From: Oxyruncus cristatus
Lineage: Eukaryota > Chordata > Aves > Passeriformes > Cotingidae
DNA: 64,000 nt
Direction: 5' to 3'
Assembly: GCA_013399855.1 (NCBI GenBank)
Contig: VXAY01007403.1
Coordinates: forward strand, 723,219-787,218
In this document: piece by piece, positions 47,707-59,786 of the stretch
Layout of the letters: each line of letters begins with the position of its first letter
Position numbering within the stretch: the stretch's first letter is position 1
Notes under the pieces: model-generated
Databases searched by the model: none
The model's input: the letters and a program-made list of their open reading frames with translations, nothing else
Told to the model about the DNA's origin: nothing
Made by a program: the position numbers and the translations under genes

Positions 47707-50700
47707 TGTTATATCTATCTCCATGTAAGCATAGAAAATACAGAAATATCACAGAGATGTAAATAGATTTCTGAACTGTTTTAAAAAAAAAGGACAAAAC
47801 AAAAATCCACAGCCCCCCTCCTCAGAAAGCACTGGAAAACAAATAAGTAAATACTAATTTTCATCAGAGCAGAGCAACTGCTTATCATCACGATTTTCCC
47901 AAAATTATGATGTTTGTTTGGACATACTGATGTGGGCTTTCTAGAGCAAGGCATGATGTCACTTGGCTTGTTAATCATGTTTTAATAATTATATTTATGT
48001 ATTCTTAAATAAGAAAGGTTATGTATTTTTTTTTTAATATGTGTTATTTAATATTGAAAATGTACAGAGCATTTTACCAGGCTAAAAATAAAGCTATTCT
48101 CCCTAAGTTATACATTGAGAGAATTTGGTAGATCCTAGCTGAAGCAAATTTTGAAAACCAAAAGGAATCATATTAAAAAAAGGAAGACCCATTCTAGAAA
48201 ACAGGAAAGTCGGAACAGGTAGAAGAAAAAATTGTTCTTTGTAGCTAACAAAAAGAACATTCACAATAATTACACAAAGGCACAGTAGAAATCTAAATAT
48301 TTCACTCACCATCAAACCACATGAGTAAGACTCAGCACCCCTTGGTCCTTGCCCTGTATCACTAAGGATGGGATTCATATCACTTAATAACTTTAAAAGG
48401 CCACACTATATCTAGTGAAGTATTAGATAGTATATCTGGCTTTGTTGTATCTGAAGACCAAAGTTACCAAGGTCAGATGTAGAGGACGCCATCCTAACCA
48501 TGCATCATGCTGTCTACTTGTTCATTTTCACAATACTTGTTGGAGCTCTTGTTTTATGAACTGTGAGGGAAAGTGTCTTTCTAGGGCTGTATCTATACCA
48601 TCAAGTGGGGCAGGAGCCATTTTCCAGCCCCAAGGCTGACTGGATTGGCACTGCTCGTGTTCATATAGATAAATCTCTTACCCTGCAAAACATGGTAGAT
48701 GCATGAACACTATGCAATGAGAATGCTTGTTCACCCAAGACAAACTATTCTTTGGACTGAACTAAATCAGTGCCAGCTTTGGTGCTGTCAGTATGACAGT
48801 ATGGATAGTCATGGAAATGTGGTTTTTTAGTTGGTACCATTCCTGTTTAGTTAATTATTGCAGATGCTTTCTAGGAGTACGAAGTAGTTCCAGTGCTTCA
48901 CCTTGCAGTGACCACTTCTCTGTCATCTCGTGGAACCTTCTTTTATTATGATTAGCTTCTTTCCAGTCAAAGAGAAATCATTACTACTGACAGCATTAAA
49001 CCCAAGAAGTATCAAGTTCAAAGCACAGATTTTTCTTCTTCCTACTGAATTAAGACAGTCAGGCTCAAAACTTACTTTTTTTGCCATGATCTTAACCAGA
49101 AAAAAGGAAGTAATGAAGATGGATTTGTGTCTACAGAATATCTTATCAGCTAGATAAGCTCCTTTTTAAATCACATGGAAAAAACCTGGTCTTACTATAT
49201 AACATTAACTGGATTCCTAACTGAGGGTTGACTGTATACTGTGTTTTTAATTGGTTCAAATACAAAATGACTTGTTTACATAGCTCCCCTTAGTAATATT
49301 ATTTTATCACACCATTAAAGTTAGATTTTTCTCTTTAAAAAAATTGAAATTTCTCTATTATAAATAATGACAATTTAGTCTTACTTGAAATGATAGACTA
49401 AATTCTCTGTTACACGTAAGAAAATATTTTTTTCTAAACTTTATCCCATTTGTGAGATTGATCACAAACTCAGCTATTCACTACCATGCAGGTAAAATTA
49501 AATAATTAAAATTAGATCCTCAATAGATAGTTTAACTCAGTCTTTCATGATTTATTGGTGCATGCTGATCATGAGGTACAGAAAATAATGGCATTAATAT
49601 CCTTTTTTATAATTACAAGTACTGATGATGTGTGGACTTTCTTCTTCAAAAAAGGGACATTACTTATGAATGAAGGTCAACAATTACTCCCTCTACTAAT
49701 CTCCTTCTCTGTGACCTGAAATCTAAACCTCTTCCCCTGTTCTTTTGACTTTCTAATCAACTGATGATATGGTTTTACTCTCTAATCCTTTCTGTTATTC
49801 TTATCTTAATTCTTCCGTCAGGTTCCCTGTGGGCAGCATGCAAAGTTTTTCTCATTGTCTGTAACACAGAAGATGGAATATTTGTTTGGGTACTTTTTAA
49901 CAAAAATATCTGTGATATTAATGTGAATATATGATCTTGAATTACAGTCCTCTCCTTCAGCTTGCATTAATATTAGCTGGCATGCAATCTATATAAATAC
50001 TGCTGACACCTTCAAAATCCAAGATTTTCAGGGCTATGAGTTTCATGTATCCCTAGGCTTGGTTGATATATCCCTTCTCCATGAAAATGCTTCTCTCAAG
50101 TCTGTTTTTGTTTTTTATTTAATGCTGTGAAATGTATAACCTTCCAGAGAAGAGAAGATGTGGACATTATGTGCTCCCTTGGTGGTTACTCTTACTGCTA
50201 GATTAAGATGCAGACCAGCTTGTGGCGTACTGTGTCTGCACTTGTGATTCTTGTATTTTTCATTGCACATTGCTTTAGTTTCAGTACAAAGGGAGAGTGT
50301 GCTCTAATGCTTGTGGGTATCCCATAGGTTTGTGTTTAGGTACTTAAGAAAAATGGAAGATGTCTGTTTAATCTGCAATTACAGAACTGACCCCAGGGCA
50401 TCTAGATCCATAGGTCCGGCTAGGATCAGACAGATTGGACTTCAAAACACTTGACAGCCTCCTGTTTACTATTTGTATGCTTGAGAAAGCTTGCCCCTCA
50501 CTTCAGTGGGCTGGGCTTATCCCTGGAGATTCACAAATAGCACTTGAATCTTAAATCTACAATCATAAGTTTTCTCGTTTGTCCTCAGACAGCCTAGATT
50601 TAGACCATTGAATCAGGCAAACAGAGTCAAATAATATAGCTGAAGTGCAAGCTAAATTAAATACCACCTAGTTTTTTTCAGGGGATGTTTCAAAATAAGA

Positions 50701-52089
50701 ATGCAAGACTTGGTCCATAAGGCTTGATCCATTGCTATTTTAAGATAAGCAAATTTTTTATTCAAAAATAATAAAATTATTATAGTTTCACATGAAATTA
50801 ATAAGTAATTCAGTTTATTCAAAACTAAAAATGCTGAGAAAGACAGTTCTTGCCTGACTGAGCATTTGTTCAAGTAATAAATTTAAAGAGTGTCTATGTG
50901 ACAATTCCATTCAGCCCATATTGGTTTACCTTTAAATTACCCTGCAATTCAGCAATTGAGGGAAGTTTTAATAGCTGTGGTGGTCTGCACTACAGTACTG
51001 CCTGACACCCTTGGTAGAAAAAGCTGAGTTAATGAGAGCTTATGGATAGGGATCACTTGCTTTGAGCTACTCCTTCTTTTTCCTGCCTTTGAAGAAGCAT
51101 ACTGACAGTTTGACTCAATAGGTCAACTTGATGTGGAACTAACTTTCCACTGAAGATCTGAAAATCCCTTAAATATGGAGATGGGTTAGAGCTCAAACTT
51201 TGCTTGTTGTTCTTAAAATATACTTCATCATACAGCTGAACAAGAGGAAAATCAGTACAAGTATTATGGTGTAATGGCAGCGGTTTATAAAGAATTTATA
51301 CAAACATTGTTTTAAAGGGAAGAAACTTTTTAGGCTAATGTGAATGTATCTCAGTAAGTGGAGCACACTGGCTGAAAAAAAAAAAAATTAAACAAAGCAG
51401 CGAATCACATAGAGCATTCCTTTTCTCTGACTTAAGACTCTCAGTCTTCCTGAGAAAACTACAGGTAGTAACTTTAAGCAAGACAAGAGATTCATATTCA
51501 AGAGATCACGTGAGAATTATTTAAAATATATAGAGAGAAACTCAGACTTGAATAAGAATTTCATGTGCGTGTTTTTGTGTTGTTTCCAGGTAAAACAAAA
51601 ATATTTGCACTTTACATATCCATTTCCATTCTTGTTTGCTGAATGAAAAAGGTGTATGCAACATGCAGACTTGTCCTGTGATTTACATATGGATCAGATT
51701 CCAGTGGTCATCTATTACTGGACCAGCAGTTTATTCCAGTGTTCATAAATTGCCCCATTCTACAAATAGTGAGAACCTTTTCTTATGTGATAAGATTTCA
51801 TGTAAATTAGAATGTTAAATATGTCTGTAACCAAATAACTGTAAGCTTCACCAAAAATGATATATTGTTTAGCAGATTTCCAATATAAAGATCTTTCTAT
51901 GGGTAATGAGTACAGTACTTTAATTTGTTTATTTAATCAGGAAAACTGCCTCTCTATTTAGGACATTTTTATAGTAATATAGGAAGGTACTTCTCAGTTG
52001 TCTATATTAAAAGTTGCATAAATCTTTTGCCAAGAAGTTGGGTATGCTAAATAAAAAGAAGGCAAGGCCTTTCTCTTTAAGACAAGGCT
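47707..52089. other. Unique AT-rich sequence, nothing recognised
   Basis: More than 4 kb without a recognisable repeat family. A/T runs occur at 47781-47790, 48027-48038 and 51375-51387. No open frame shows a domain. Confidence 0.45.
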
Positions 52090-52173
52090 TTGGGTTTTTT
52101 TTTTTTTCTCTGTGTGGGTTTGGGGGTTTTTTGTTGTTATTTTTACTTTGGTTGATTGGTTGGGTTTTTTTAA
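52090..52173. repeat. T/G-rich low-complexity tract
   Basis: T-runs with GGG and GGGGG groups over about 80 bp, the complement of the A/C-rich tracts elsewhere in the window. Confidence 0.9.
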
Positions 52174-54929
52174 TGCACTTTTATTGATTCATTGTCAATG
52201 GTTTCTATACTGGTCCCTCTTTTCCTTCTTCTCTTTCTCCTTTTTGGTAATGTTGGTGGCATGCACTTTAGTTCTAAAATGAGCTGAAACTTTTATTTTA
52301 AGGAGATCTTTCAGTAGTAAAGTGTCTCATAAGCTTTTGATCACTGAACTATTCAGCTTTAGTAACAGATTTACATGATTTTTTCTTTAGGCACATATTC
52401 AGCTTTTGCATTTCCAGTGTTTATTTTTCATCTATATGAAATAAACAAAACCAAATGAAACCAGACCCCCGAAAAACCCACCCCATGGTTCTAAATTTCT
52501 GCTCCAGATTGGTATTGAATCTATGATTTCAGTCCATGTAATCCCAAACTGTTTGAAAATGAAGCATGAATAAACATGAATTGAGATCTTCCTTAAACGT
52601 TTTAGATGTGAAAGTTCAAGAGCCTACTGGCAAAACTGGCAAAAACCTGAGCAGTGTACATATTGGGATTGTGCACAGATGCCTTCCCAACTATCCTATT
52701 CCATTCATCACTTTCGGAAAGAGATCACTGGAGTATTCAACAGTGTAAGTCTGTCTCCAATCTGTTAAATATTAGTGTTGTGATGGTACTGTGAAGACTG
52801 CAAACAGGGAAGTAGATTAAACATCACTGGAAGTATGCACCTTTCTATTCCACACCTGGGATCAATGTCAGCATTTATGGATCTTGAATATGCCATGACC
52901 TTTCTTATAAATCAGCAACCTTTCTTATCTGTGGTTCAGAAATGATGCATATGTGATTGTGATAGAGCGAAACAAAAAGGGGCACGGCATCTTTGAGTAA
53001 TTTAGTGTCACTAAAGAACACAAATCTGGCCATATAACAAATATGCAGCTAAACTCAGTGCAGAATTGCATGGATCAAGATGAGCAAAATACCAGCTGGG
53101 GAAAGTTAAGGCATCACATGCTGCAGAGGAAATAAAAAGCCACAAACTTATCAAGGGGTAAAATCACATCTTCAGACAGTTTGAAGGATAGAATTCATGT
53201 TGTTGATTTGAGCACTGAATCACCAACCTTCACTTAAATAATCGTCTGAGGACTCAGTGTCACGTCAAGAACTCGTTTGAATAACATTCAAGCCATTTAA
53301 TAGCTCCTGTCATCCTTAAACTGTTGAGAGAAGAATCTGCAAACAACAGTAATTATCTCAATGAGAGAAACATTCCCTGAAGACACCGACAACTCAAGGG
53401 AGGAAGAAGTTTAGGGTGGGAGCAAGCTTGAAGCTGAGACTCCACTAGCAGAAGCACACACTGAAGAAACTGCTATACACACCTTGGAAATAATTGATTT
53501 CAAGCTGTTTTCTCTTTATTCTATCCCCTTGAACATGCTTCTCACCTGCCAACTACCTATTCATTCTGATGGAAAAGCTTGTTACCCCAAACCAATTCCT
53601 TGTTATATATTCTACTTTTTCTTCTTTCCATCCTCATTCTTTTCATCTTCCTCTTCTTAGTCCTTCAGAAACAGAATTATTTTGGTCAGAAGGCAGCTGT
53701 GAAGGTCATGCATTACACACAGACAAAGTAAGGCTAAGTTCGAAGTTACATGAATAAACTCCAATACAACTTTTAACGAGGTCTGTCCTCAAAAATGAGC
53801 TCTGATGGACAGTCCACACCTACTGACTGTAGCAATACCCTCAGTCTTCCTGTCTCAAAGGAAATTAAATTGTCTTCTTATATTTAAAAGGAATGACTAT
53901 TCATGTGGCAATGTCAACTTATGTTTCTTTTGCTTCTTTCATTTCATAAAACAGTTATTAGGCAACTTTCTCAACTTTGTCAGTGATAAATGTATTCAAT
54001 AGAAGACAATTTGAATGGTCTAAATGCAAAAGATTTTGCCATATATTTGAAAGCTTGTAAAATCTAAAAAAGATCAATATTTGCTGAAAGATTTACAAAA
54101 AGCTGCAGTGATACTTTAAACACTTAAGGCTTTTGCTGCCAATTTATAAAAATCGCGTGTTTCATTTTTACATTTTTATTGTTGCAGTTTTACCCACATT
54201 TGTGAATAGCTGTAGTGCTGGGTTAGTCTTTTAAAATGAACACTTGATACAGCTTGAAAGACTGTGGATCTGGCCAATTCAGCTGTGATAACCAAGGAAA
54301 GAAGTAGTATCACAGAAGTATCAGAATTCACTGTAATGTAATCGTTGCAAGACACTAACACAGTCCTTTGTAGTAGCTTCTGTGTGCTTTAGAGAAATCG
54401 TGTGTTTAAGAATGAGTCAAAATTTGTCCGAAGACTTATTTGAAATGTAATAAAGTATATACATCGAAGAGTCATGAGTAAACATAACGGTGTTACACTG
54501 AACTGAGAAGTGAATCAACTTGGTTTAGTAGAATGGTGTGCTTTCAGATGTTAAGTTAGTGTGTATATACAACATTTATAATGACTGAAACCCAATCATC
54601 TACCAGTCAAGCTAGTGGTCAGTTCCAGAAGGAGTTCCCTGAAAATACTCAGCAATAGGAATGAGGGATAGTCATCTACATCTGTAACTGCAGAAAAATT
54701 TTTTTGTAATTCCTATTCTTCCTGTCAAAAAATATCTGTATGCTGCTCAGTCAGTTGTATTTTTATGTCTTTAAAGCTAGCCTTGGTGTTTATATGTTCC
54801 TTTTACAGAAAATAAGTAGGGTCTTTGGAGAGGTTCATGTTTTGCCTCATATATTGCTACTGCGATTGGAAATGTTATCTGTCCCTTCCACCATAGGTCT
54901 GAGTCAAGAGGAAAGGCTTAGCACAGGGA
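52174..54929. other. Unique AT-rich sequence, nothing recognised
   Basis: A/C-rich patch at 52441-52485. Otherwise unique DNA; small open frames have no domain. Confidence 0.45.
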
Positions 54930-55488
54930 AGTGATTCTCCCCCTGTACTCAGCGCTGGTGAGGCCACACCTGGAGTGCTGTGTCCAGTTCTGGGCCCCTC
55001 AGTTCAGAAAGGATATTGAGGTGCTGGAGCAGGTGCAGAGAAGAACAACCAAGCTGGTAAAGGGACTTGAACACAAGTCCTGTGAGGAGAGGCTGAGGGA
55101 GCTGGGGTTGTTTAGCCTGGAGAAGAGAAGGCTCAGGGGAGACCTCATCGCTCACTACAACTGAGAGGAGGTTGTAGCCAGGTGGGGGTTGGTCTCTTCT
55201 CCCAGGCAACCAGCAGTAGGACAAGAGGGCATGGCCTTAAGCTGTGCCAGGGGAGGTTTAGGTTAGATATCAGAAGGAAATTCTTTACAGAGAGAGTAAT
55301 CAGCCATTGGAATGGGCTGCCCAGGGAAGTGGTGGATTCTCTGTCCCTGGGGGGTTTTAAGACGAAGCTGGATGTGGCACTTAGTTCCATAGTCTAGTAA
55401 CTGCGGTGGTGTTGGATCAAGGGTTGGACTTGGTGATCTCAGAGGTCCTTTCCAACCCGTCTGATTCTATGATTCTATGATTCTATGA
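54930..55488 (+). mobile_element. CR1 LINE copy, best preserved, with RT C-terminal frame
   Basis: A 5'-truncated CR1 with the clearest family features in the window. From 54931 one frame stays open for 77 codons and gives the end of the CR1 reverse transcriptase: '[18 protein letters not shown]', '[20 protein letters not shown]' and '[20 protein letters not shown]'. The 3' part follows ('TTTAGCCTGGAGAAGAGAAG', 'GGTTAGATATCAGAAGGAAA', 'GGTTGGACTTGGTGATCTCA', 'GAGGTCCTTTCCAACCCGTC'). It ends with three tandem GATTCTAT octamers (55464-55488), the CR1 3' terminus. With no 5' part or endonuclease domain it cannot move on its own. Confidence 0.97.
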
Positions 55489-56047
55489 ATGAGTAGTTCT
55501 GTATGATAGCAGCTGTCTAGTTTACTGGCTTGCTTCTTATACTCTGATCACCTGGTGCTGGACTTAGGGAAAAGGAGGACTTTCCAATAGCTGCTGGTTT
55601 TTTTGTGTAATGAAGAGCATACTCCCTTTCCCCTGAACCATCACACGAAGTGAGAGCAAGACAGGCTCATTGCTGTCTGAGGCCAGTCGTGAATGGGTCA
55701 TGGGCTAATGACAGTCTCTAATGGAGAAGATTGATGATTTGCACTGTACAAGTTATTGCTTGCTAGCCCTTAGAATTAAGTTAATAAGGTTGTGAACTCA
55801 GCTAAACCACATCTGGATATGGTGTCTGTACTTTGTGTGTCAGGCTCAGTGATTAAGTTGCCTCTAGCATTTCATGGGTTTGGATAGCCTTTCATTTCAG
55901 CTGTTCTGTTTCCCATCAGCTGCTACACAGTGATGGGTCTCTATATGAAACATGCAATGTGAGTATAATTAATGAATGCGTGATAATCATGTATTTATTA
56001 CTCTAATTTGTAAGTAAAAGACTAATGAGTGAAATTCAATGGTGATG
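55489..56047. other. Unique sequence, nothing recognised
   Basis: About 560 bp of unique DNA with no supported feature. Confidence 0.4.
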
Positions 56048-56089
56048 CAGACCCAATACCAGACCCAATACCAGACCAATACCCAATAC
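56048..56089 (+). repeat. Tandem repeat of an ACCCAATACCAG-like unit
   Basis: Three to four imperfect 10-12 bp copies built on CCAATACCAGA. Confidence 0.9.
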
Positions 56090-57300
56090 TCTGTCCCAGT
56101 AAGATCTATGGCATATGCAGAGTTTCAAGAATTTATTCTTTTGGTCTGGAAATTCAGCTGTTAAAACACTCAGCTATCTGGTTTTGCCTAGCAGAGTGAC
56201 TGTTCACCATCATGAATGATAAGCATTACATATTTATAAACTTACACCGATTGAAAATGTGGAAAAACACTGTGGAAAGGAATTCAGAAAAATAATGTTT
56301 AAATTAATTTGAGTTGCATTTAGTACTAGATTTCTGCATTTAAAATGTTTTATTAATGTGCATTTGTACATGTATACATTTTCACTGTCTGGGACACTAT
56401 AATTTCTTTTTTTGCTCCTGTTTGCTGACAAAAAGAAATTAATCAAGTACAATTTGTGTTAGTGAAAGGAAGTGTCCTCTTGTCCAACATAAGCAATTGT
56501 AGCCTACTTTAACATAGATGTTCACTCAACTATAGTCCTTCAGATGCCTTTCCATTCTAAAATATCATACATCCAATACCAAGAAGGTCTGCGTACTCGG
56601 TAGAACAATGTCAGAGAAGACAACTGAGCTCTCCACTTCAGACCTCCTACACCGACCCCAGAGAGCCACACCTTCTCCCCATCCCCCAGGAGATGGGTAA
56701 GGGACTGACACATAGCTCCTGCAGTACATTCTGAATACAAAATTGTAGGGCTTTGGTAAATCACCAAGGAAATCAAATTCTGAAATTGAAGAAAATAGAT
56801 GAACATCCTCTTTGTAGCACCGTCCCAACAGAGTCAAAGGGCTTAGAGGGTTTGTGCTTCTCTGACTTGATGCCAGCACTGAGTGCTGCTTCAGCAACAT
56901 CCTGCATACTGCCAGTGAAAACTGTTTGTAATTCATTCCTGAGCTACTGCTGCAGTTCATAATGAGATGCTGTTCCTTTTGTTTACTTATCCCAGTGTAG
57001 TAGTTCATAAATTTTATCCCTATTTATATTTATTTAAAGAACTGCCAGAACAAGAAAAAAAAAGCTTTTGTAACCTGTACTCCATTGGCTCCCTTGCAAA
57101 ATAATTACTTACAACATGTTTCTTTGTACTATACACAAAAAAATAATTATAGTGCATACACACAATTCATAAAATTCATGCACATTAAAAAAAAATATTT
57201 TGGGGAAAAGTGTGATTATGGCATCAAAAAAAGGAAATTTTATTTTCCATTACATGTGTTATCGTAACTGCTACTATTGTTGAACTAAATCATGTATTAG
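56090..57300. other. Unique sequence with a GC-richer part
   Basis: 56590-56960 is GC-richer and open in three frames, including a 147-codon minus frame (56565-57008). No domain is recognised in any of them. Confidence 0.35.
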
Positions 57301-58250
57301 AAAATGCTTTAATTCACCTTCTCTTCATTTCCTACTTCAGAGTATCAGGCTATCAGGTGATTAGCAATTTAGCTAGTCAAATTTTTTTGTAGTGTCTTAA
57401 CATATTATAGAAATCTTTGAAAGTTTATCTAGTGTATTGTGTCACTAGTTATAAATACTTCAGGACTCATTACACCATTAAAGCTGAGAAGTAAGCCAAA
57501 GCACACATAATAAGTTTTTTTGACTCTTTTATAAAGCTGCTTGTTTAATGTGAAAATCTCAAGGACATGCATCCCCAGGGGTGGTTGTCTTATGCTCCAG
57601 TAATGGAGATTAAATTTGTGGTAGTTAGCTAGCTAGCTCTTTTTCTAACAAGGAAACTAAAATTCATTTAAAACTAATTAGGAATGTATAGGAGGTTAAT
57701 ACTCCATGTTAAGCCTTATTAATGTGAGATAAGTAATTCATAAAGTATCAAAGGACTGCAATGGACAGAATTAAGAAGAATTATACCACCAAAAACTACA
57801 TTAAAGTAACATTAAGGATCTTGTTTGAGCTTGAAAAACCCAGGAAATTCAGAGTTAAAGCTAAATCTCTGTCATTAACTCACTTTTTTATGCTGGGGTA
57901 ATGCACACGATGGTCCTCCATTAGGAAGACTCAGAATGCATCATTAGGCATTCTTTTTCTACAACTGAAGTTTCAGTATTAATTAAAAGAGAAATAAATC
58001 TTAAAGAATATAGATTATTGACCAAATGGTTTCACGTTCTTAGGATGCTTAACATGTAAATTATTGGATAGATCTGAGAAATGTCTCTTCAGATCATGCT
58101 ATTACTGCTGCTTTTCAAGGCACAGTGACTTGCAGTTTTAGCAGTCAAAAAAGCTCTTGGGCTGTAATACTTGTTTTCTGAAGCATAGTGTTTCGAATAT
58201 CACAAATTTCTAAATTAAAGAATTAATTACTGTAGTTTGTTGTGATTTTT
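57300..58250. other. Candidate conserved non-coding block
   Basis: Unique, repeat-free, AT-rich DNA with many TAAT cores and no extended open frame. It resembles the 37.9-38.9 kb block. This is an impression from composition, not an alignment. Confidence 0.2.
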
Positions 58251-59055
58251 TTTTCTGTGTAATAATAGGCTTCTTTCAGTCTGACTTTACAGAATAAAGT
58301 GAACAATATTTCACAAAATCATACAATAATGGCTAGAAAATAATTTTCCCTGTGGTGCTTCAACCACTACCTGTACCCAGCCCTATTCCTACTTCCTCAC
58401 TACAGCTGCAGTGAGGCACATGTGCTAATGACCCCCCCACCCCAAGCACTTCTGCCCCCTTTTAAATCACAGAAAGGGTTGATGTAAATGTCAGCCACAG
58501 TCCCATTGCACTAAAGCACTTAACTAGAAAATCTTGTACAAGCTTTCTTCAGCAATGTAAGAATTACTGAAATGACATTTGGGTGAAGGATTAGGAACTG
58601 GCATTTGTGGTATCCTATATTTAGTGAAACCTTGCACACTGGGAGGAGAGTGAAGAGGTACAGGGGAAAGAAACTATGTGCATAGCAAACCCTTGCATGT
58701 GGTCCCTATCATTCCTATAGCAAAACCCAAAGAAGGAAAGCAGATAAATCCAAATTTTTTTTTACTCCAGCAGAAAGATTTTTAGGTCATAGACAGCTAA
58801 ATGAATTGCTTGCTCTTGTACATGGATAGTACTCTGAAGGGAAAACTGGCCCTGTACATTGTATTGCATGAGTAAGATTCAAGGGGGTATTCCACCCGAG
58901 CACCTGTGTCCATTAAAAAAGATGTGCCAGCATTAGATTTTTAATTGAATTAACATTAGTGCGTTTCACAGCAAAAGTGAATTTTAAAGCTGATTTGAGT
59001 GATAAGAAACTAAGATTTGACAACTTAAACACATAAGATATACTAATACCTTACA
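58251..59055. other. Unique sequence, nothing firm
   Basis: A short fragment at 58313-58335 (AAAATCATACAATAATGGCT) might be a decayed reversed CR1 end; too short to call. A C-rich run lies at 58432-58443. Confidence 0.35.
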
Positions 59056-59165
59056 TTTTTAAGTGCTTTTTATCCCAAAGGAACTCTAAGTGCTTTATAA
59101 GCTACACAGATGAATTACTTCATGCATCGCTGAAATGCAGCTACCTCTCTCAGTAGCAAACAGAA
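59056..59165 (+). mobile_element. Possible ancient L3/CR1-like remnant
   Basis: The phrases 'TTTTTAAGTGCTTTTTATCC', 'TCTAAGTGCTTTATAAGC', 'GATGAATTACTTCATGCATC' and 'CTGAAATGCAGCTACCTCTC' follow the order of an old L3/CR1-group 3' end as I remember it (GCGCTTTTCATCC, AAAGCACTTTACAA, then a CACTTCA block). If right, this is a very old insertion, and its legibility suggests constraint. Confidence 0.35.
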
Positions 59166-59588
59166 ACGGCTTTACAGCTCACAGCTTTATGGTGCACTAT
59201 TGCTAAACAGGCAAAGGAGGATGCTCTAATGGCTTTGAGTTATTCCAACTCTCCTCTATTTACTCAGACAAGAACATCTTTCATGCATCTGCTTTTGTTT
59301 CCATCTTCTAAATGATGAAGTTCAAGGCATTTTTTTGAATACCAAAAGTGATGGCTGGGTCAATAGATGAGCATGTGCCTTAGGAGAGAAAAATCAAACC
59401 TGTGTTTTATAAAGACCCTAAGTGGCAGCTGCCTGTGAAGGTATGCTCTTTTACCAGAAAGTGTAATGAACTTATGTAGGTGGACCAGAGCCTCAGTTAT
59501 AGACAGTCCTGAGCTCCCCTGAAAATTCTTGCAAATCCAAAGATCCTTAGGAAAGTTGTGTAGCTTTTTTAATAGCATATAAGACAGG
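59166..59588. other. Unique sequence, nothing recognised
   Basis: Repeat-free, moderately GC-balanced. No supported feature. Confidence 0.4.
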
Positions 59589-59617
59589 TGAGATGAGATT
59601 GAGATGAGATGAGATGT
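59589..59617 (+). repeat. GAGAT-type short tandem repeat
   Basis: Five imperfect GAGAT units. Confidence 0.9.
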
Positions 59618-59755
59618 AGGGAGTTTCTCAGGGGGATTTCTTCTCTTCCAGTTTTTTTTTTCTTTGTACTGTGAACCATTTTAGCTTTTTATGTACATTG
59701 CTTAATTATACCTGTAATATATAATATTGCCTGTAATATATATTTCAGTGTATTG

Positions 59756-59786
59756 ACAATATGCTATGTGAAAAATAGCATATTGT
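59756..59786. repeat. Inverted repeat, 12-bp perfect arms and 7-nt loop
   Basis: ACAATATGCTAT (59756-59767) and ATAGCATATTGT (59775-59786). A two-copy CCTGTAATATATA duplication lies just upstream (about 59710-59743). Confidence 0.9.

Noticed and set aside
47360..47797. 145-codon minus-strand open frame
   Set aside because: It lies largely antisense within the solo LTR and has no domain.
56565..57008. 147-codon minus-strand open frame, and a second minus frame over 56763-56935 reading 'ELQTVFTGSMQDVAEAAL'
   Set aside because: The frames overlap one another in a GC-richer stretch, flanking splice signals are weak, and neither translation matches a family I know.
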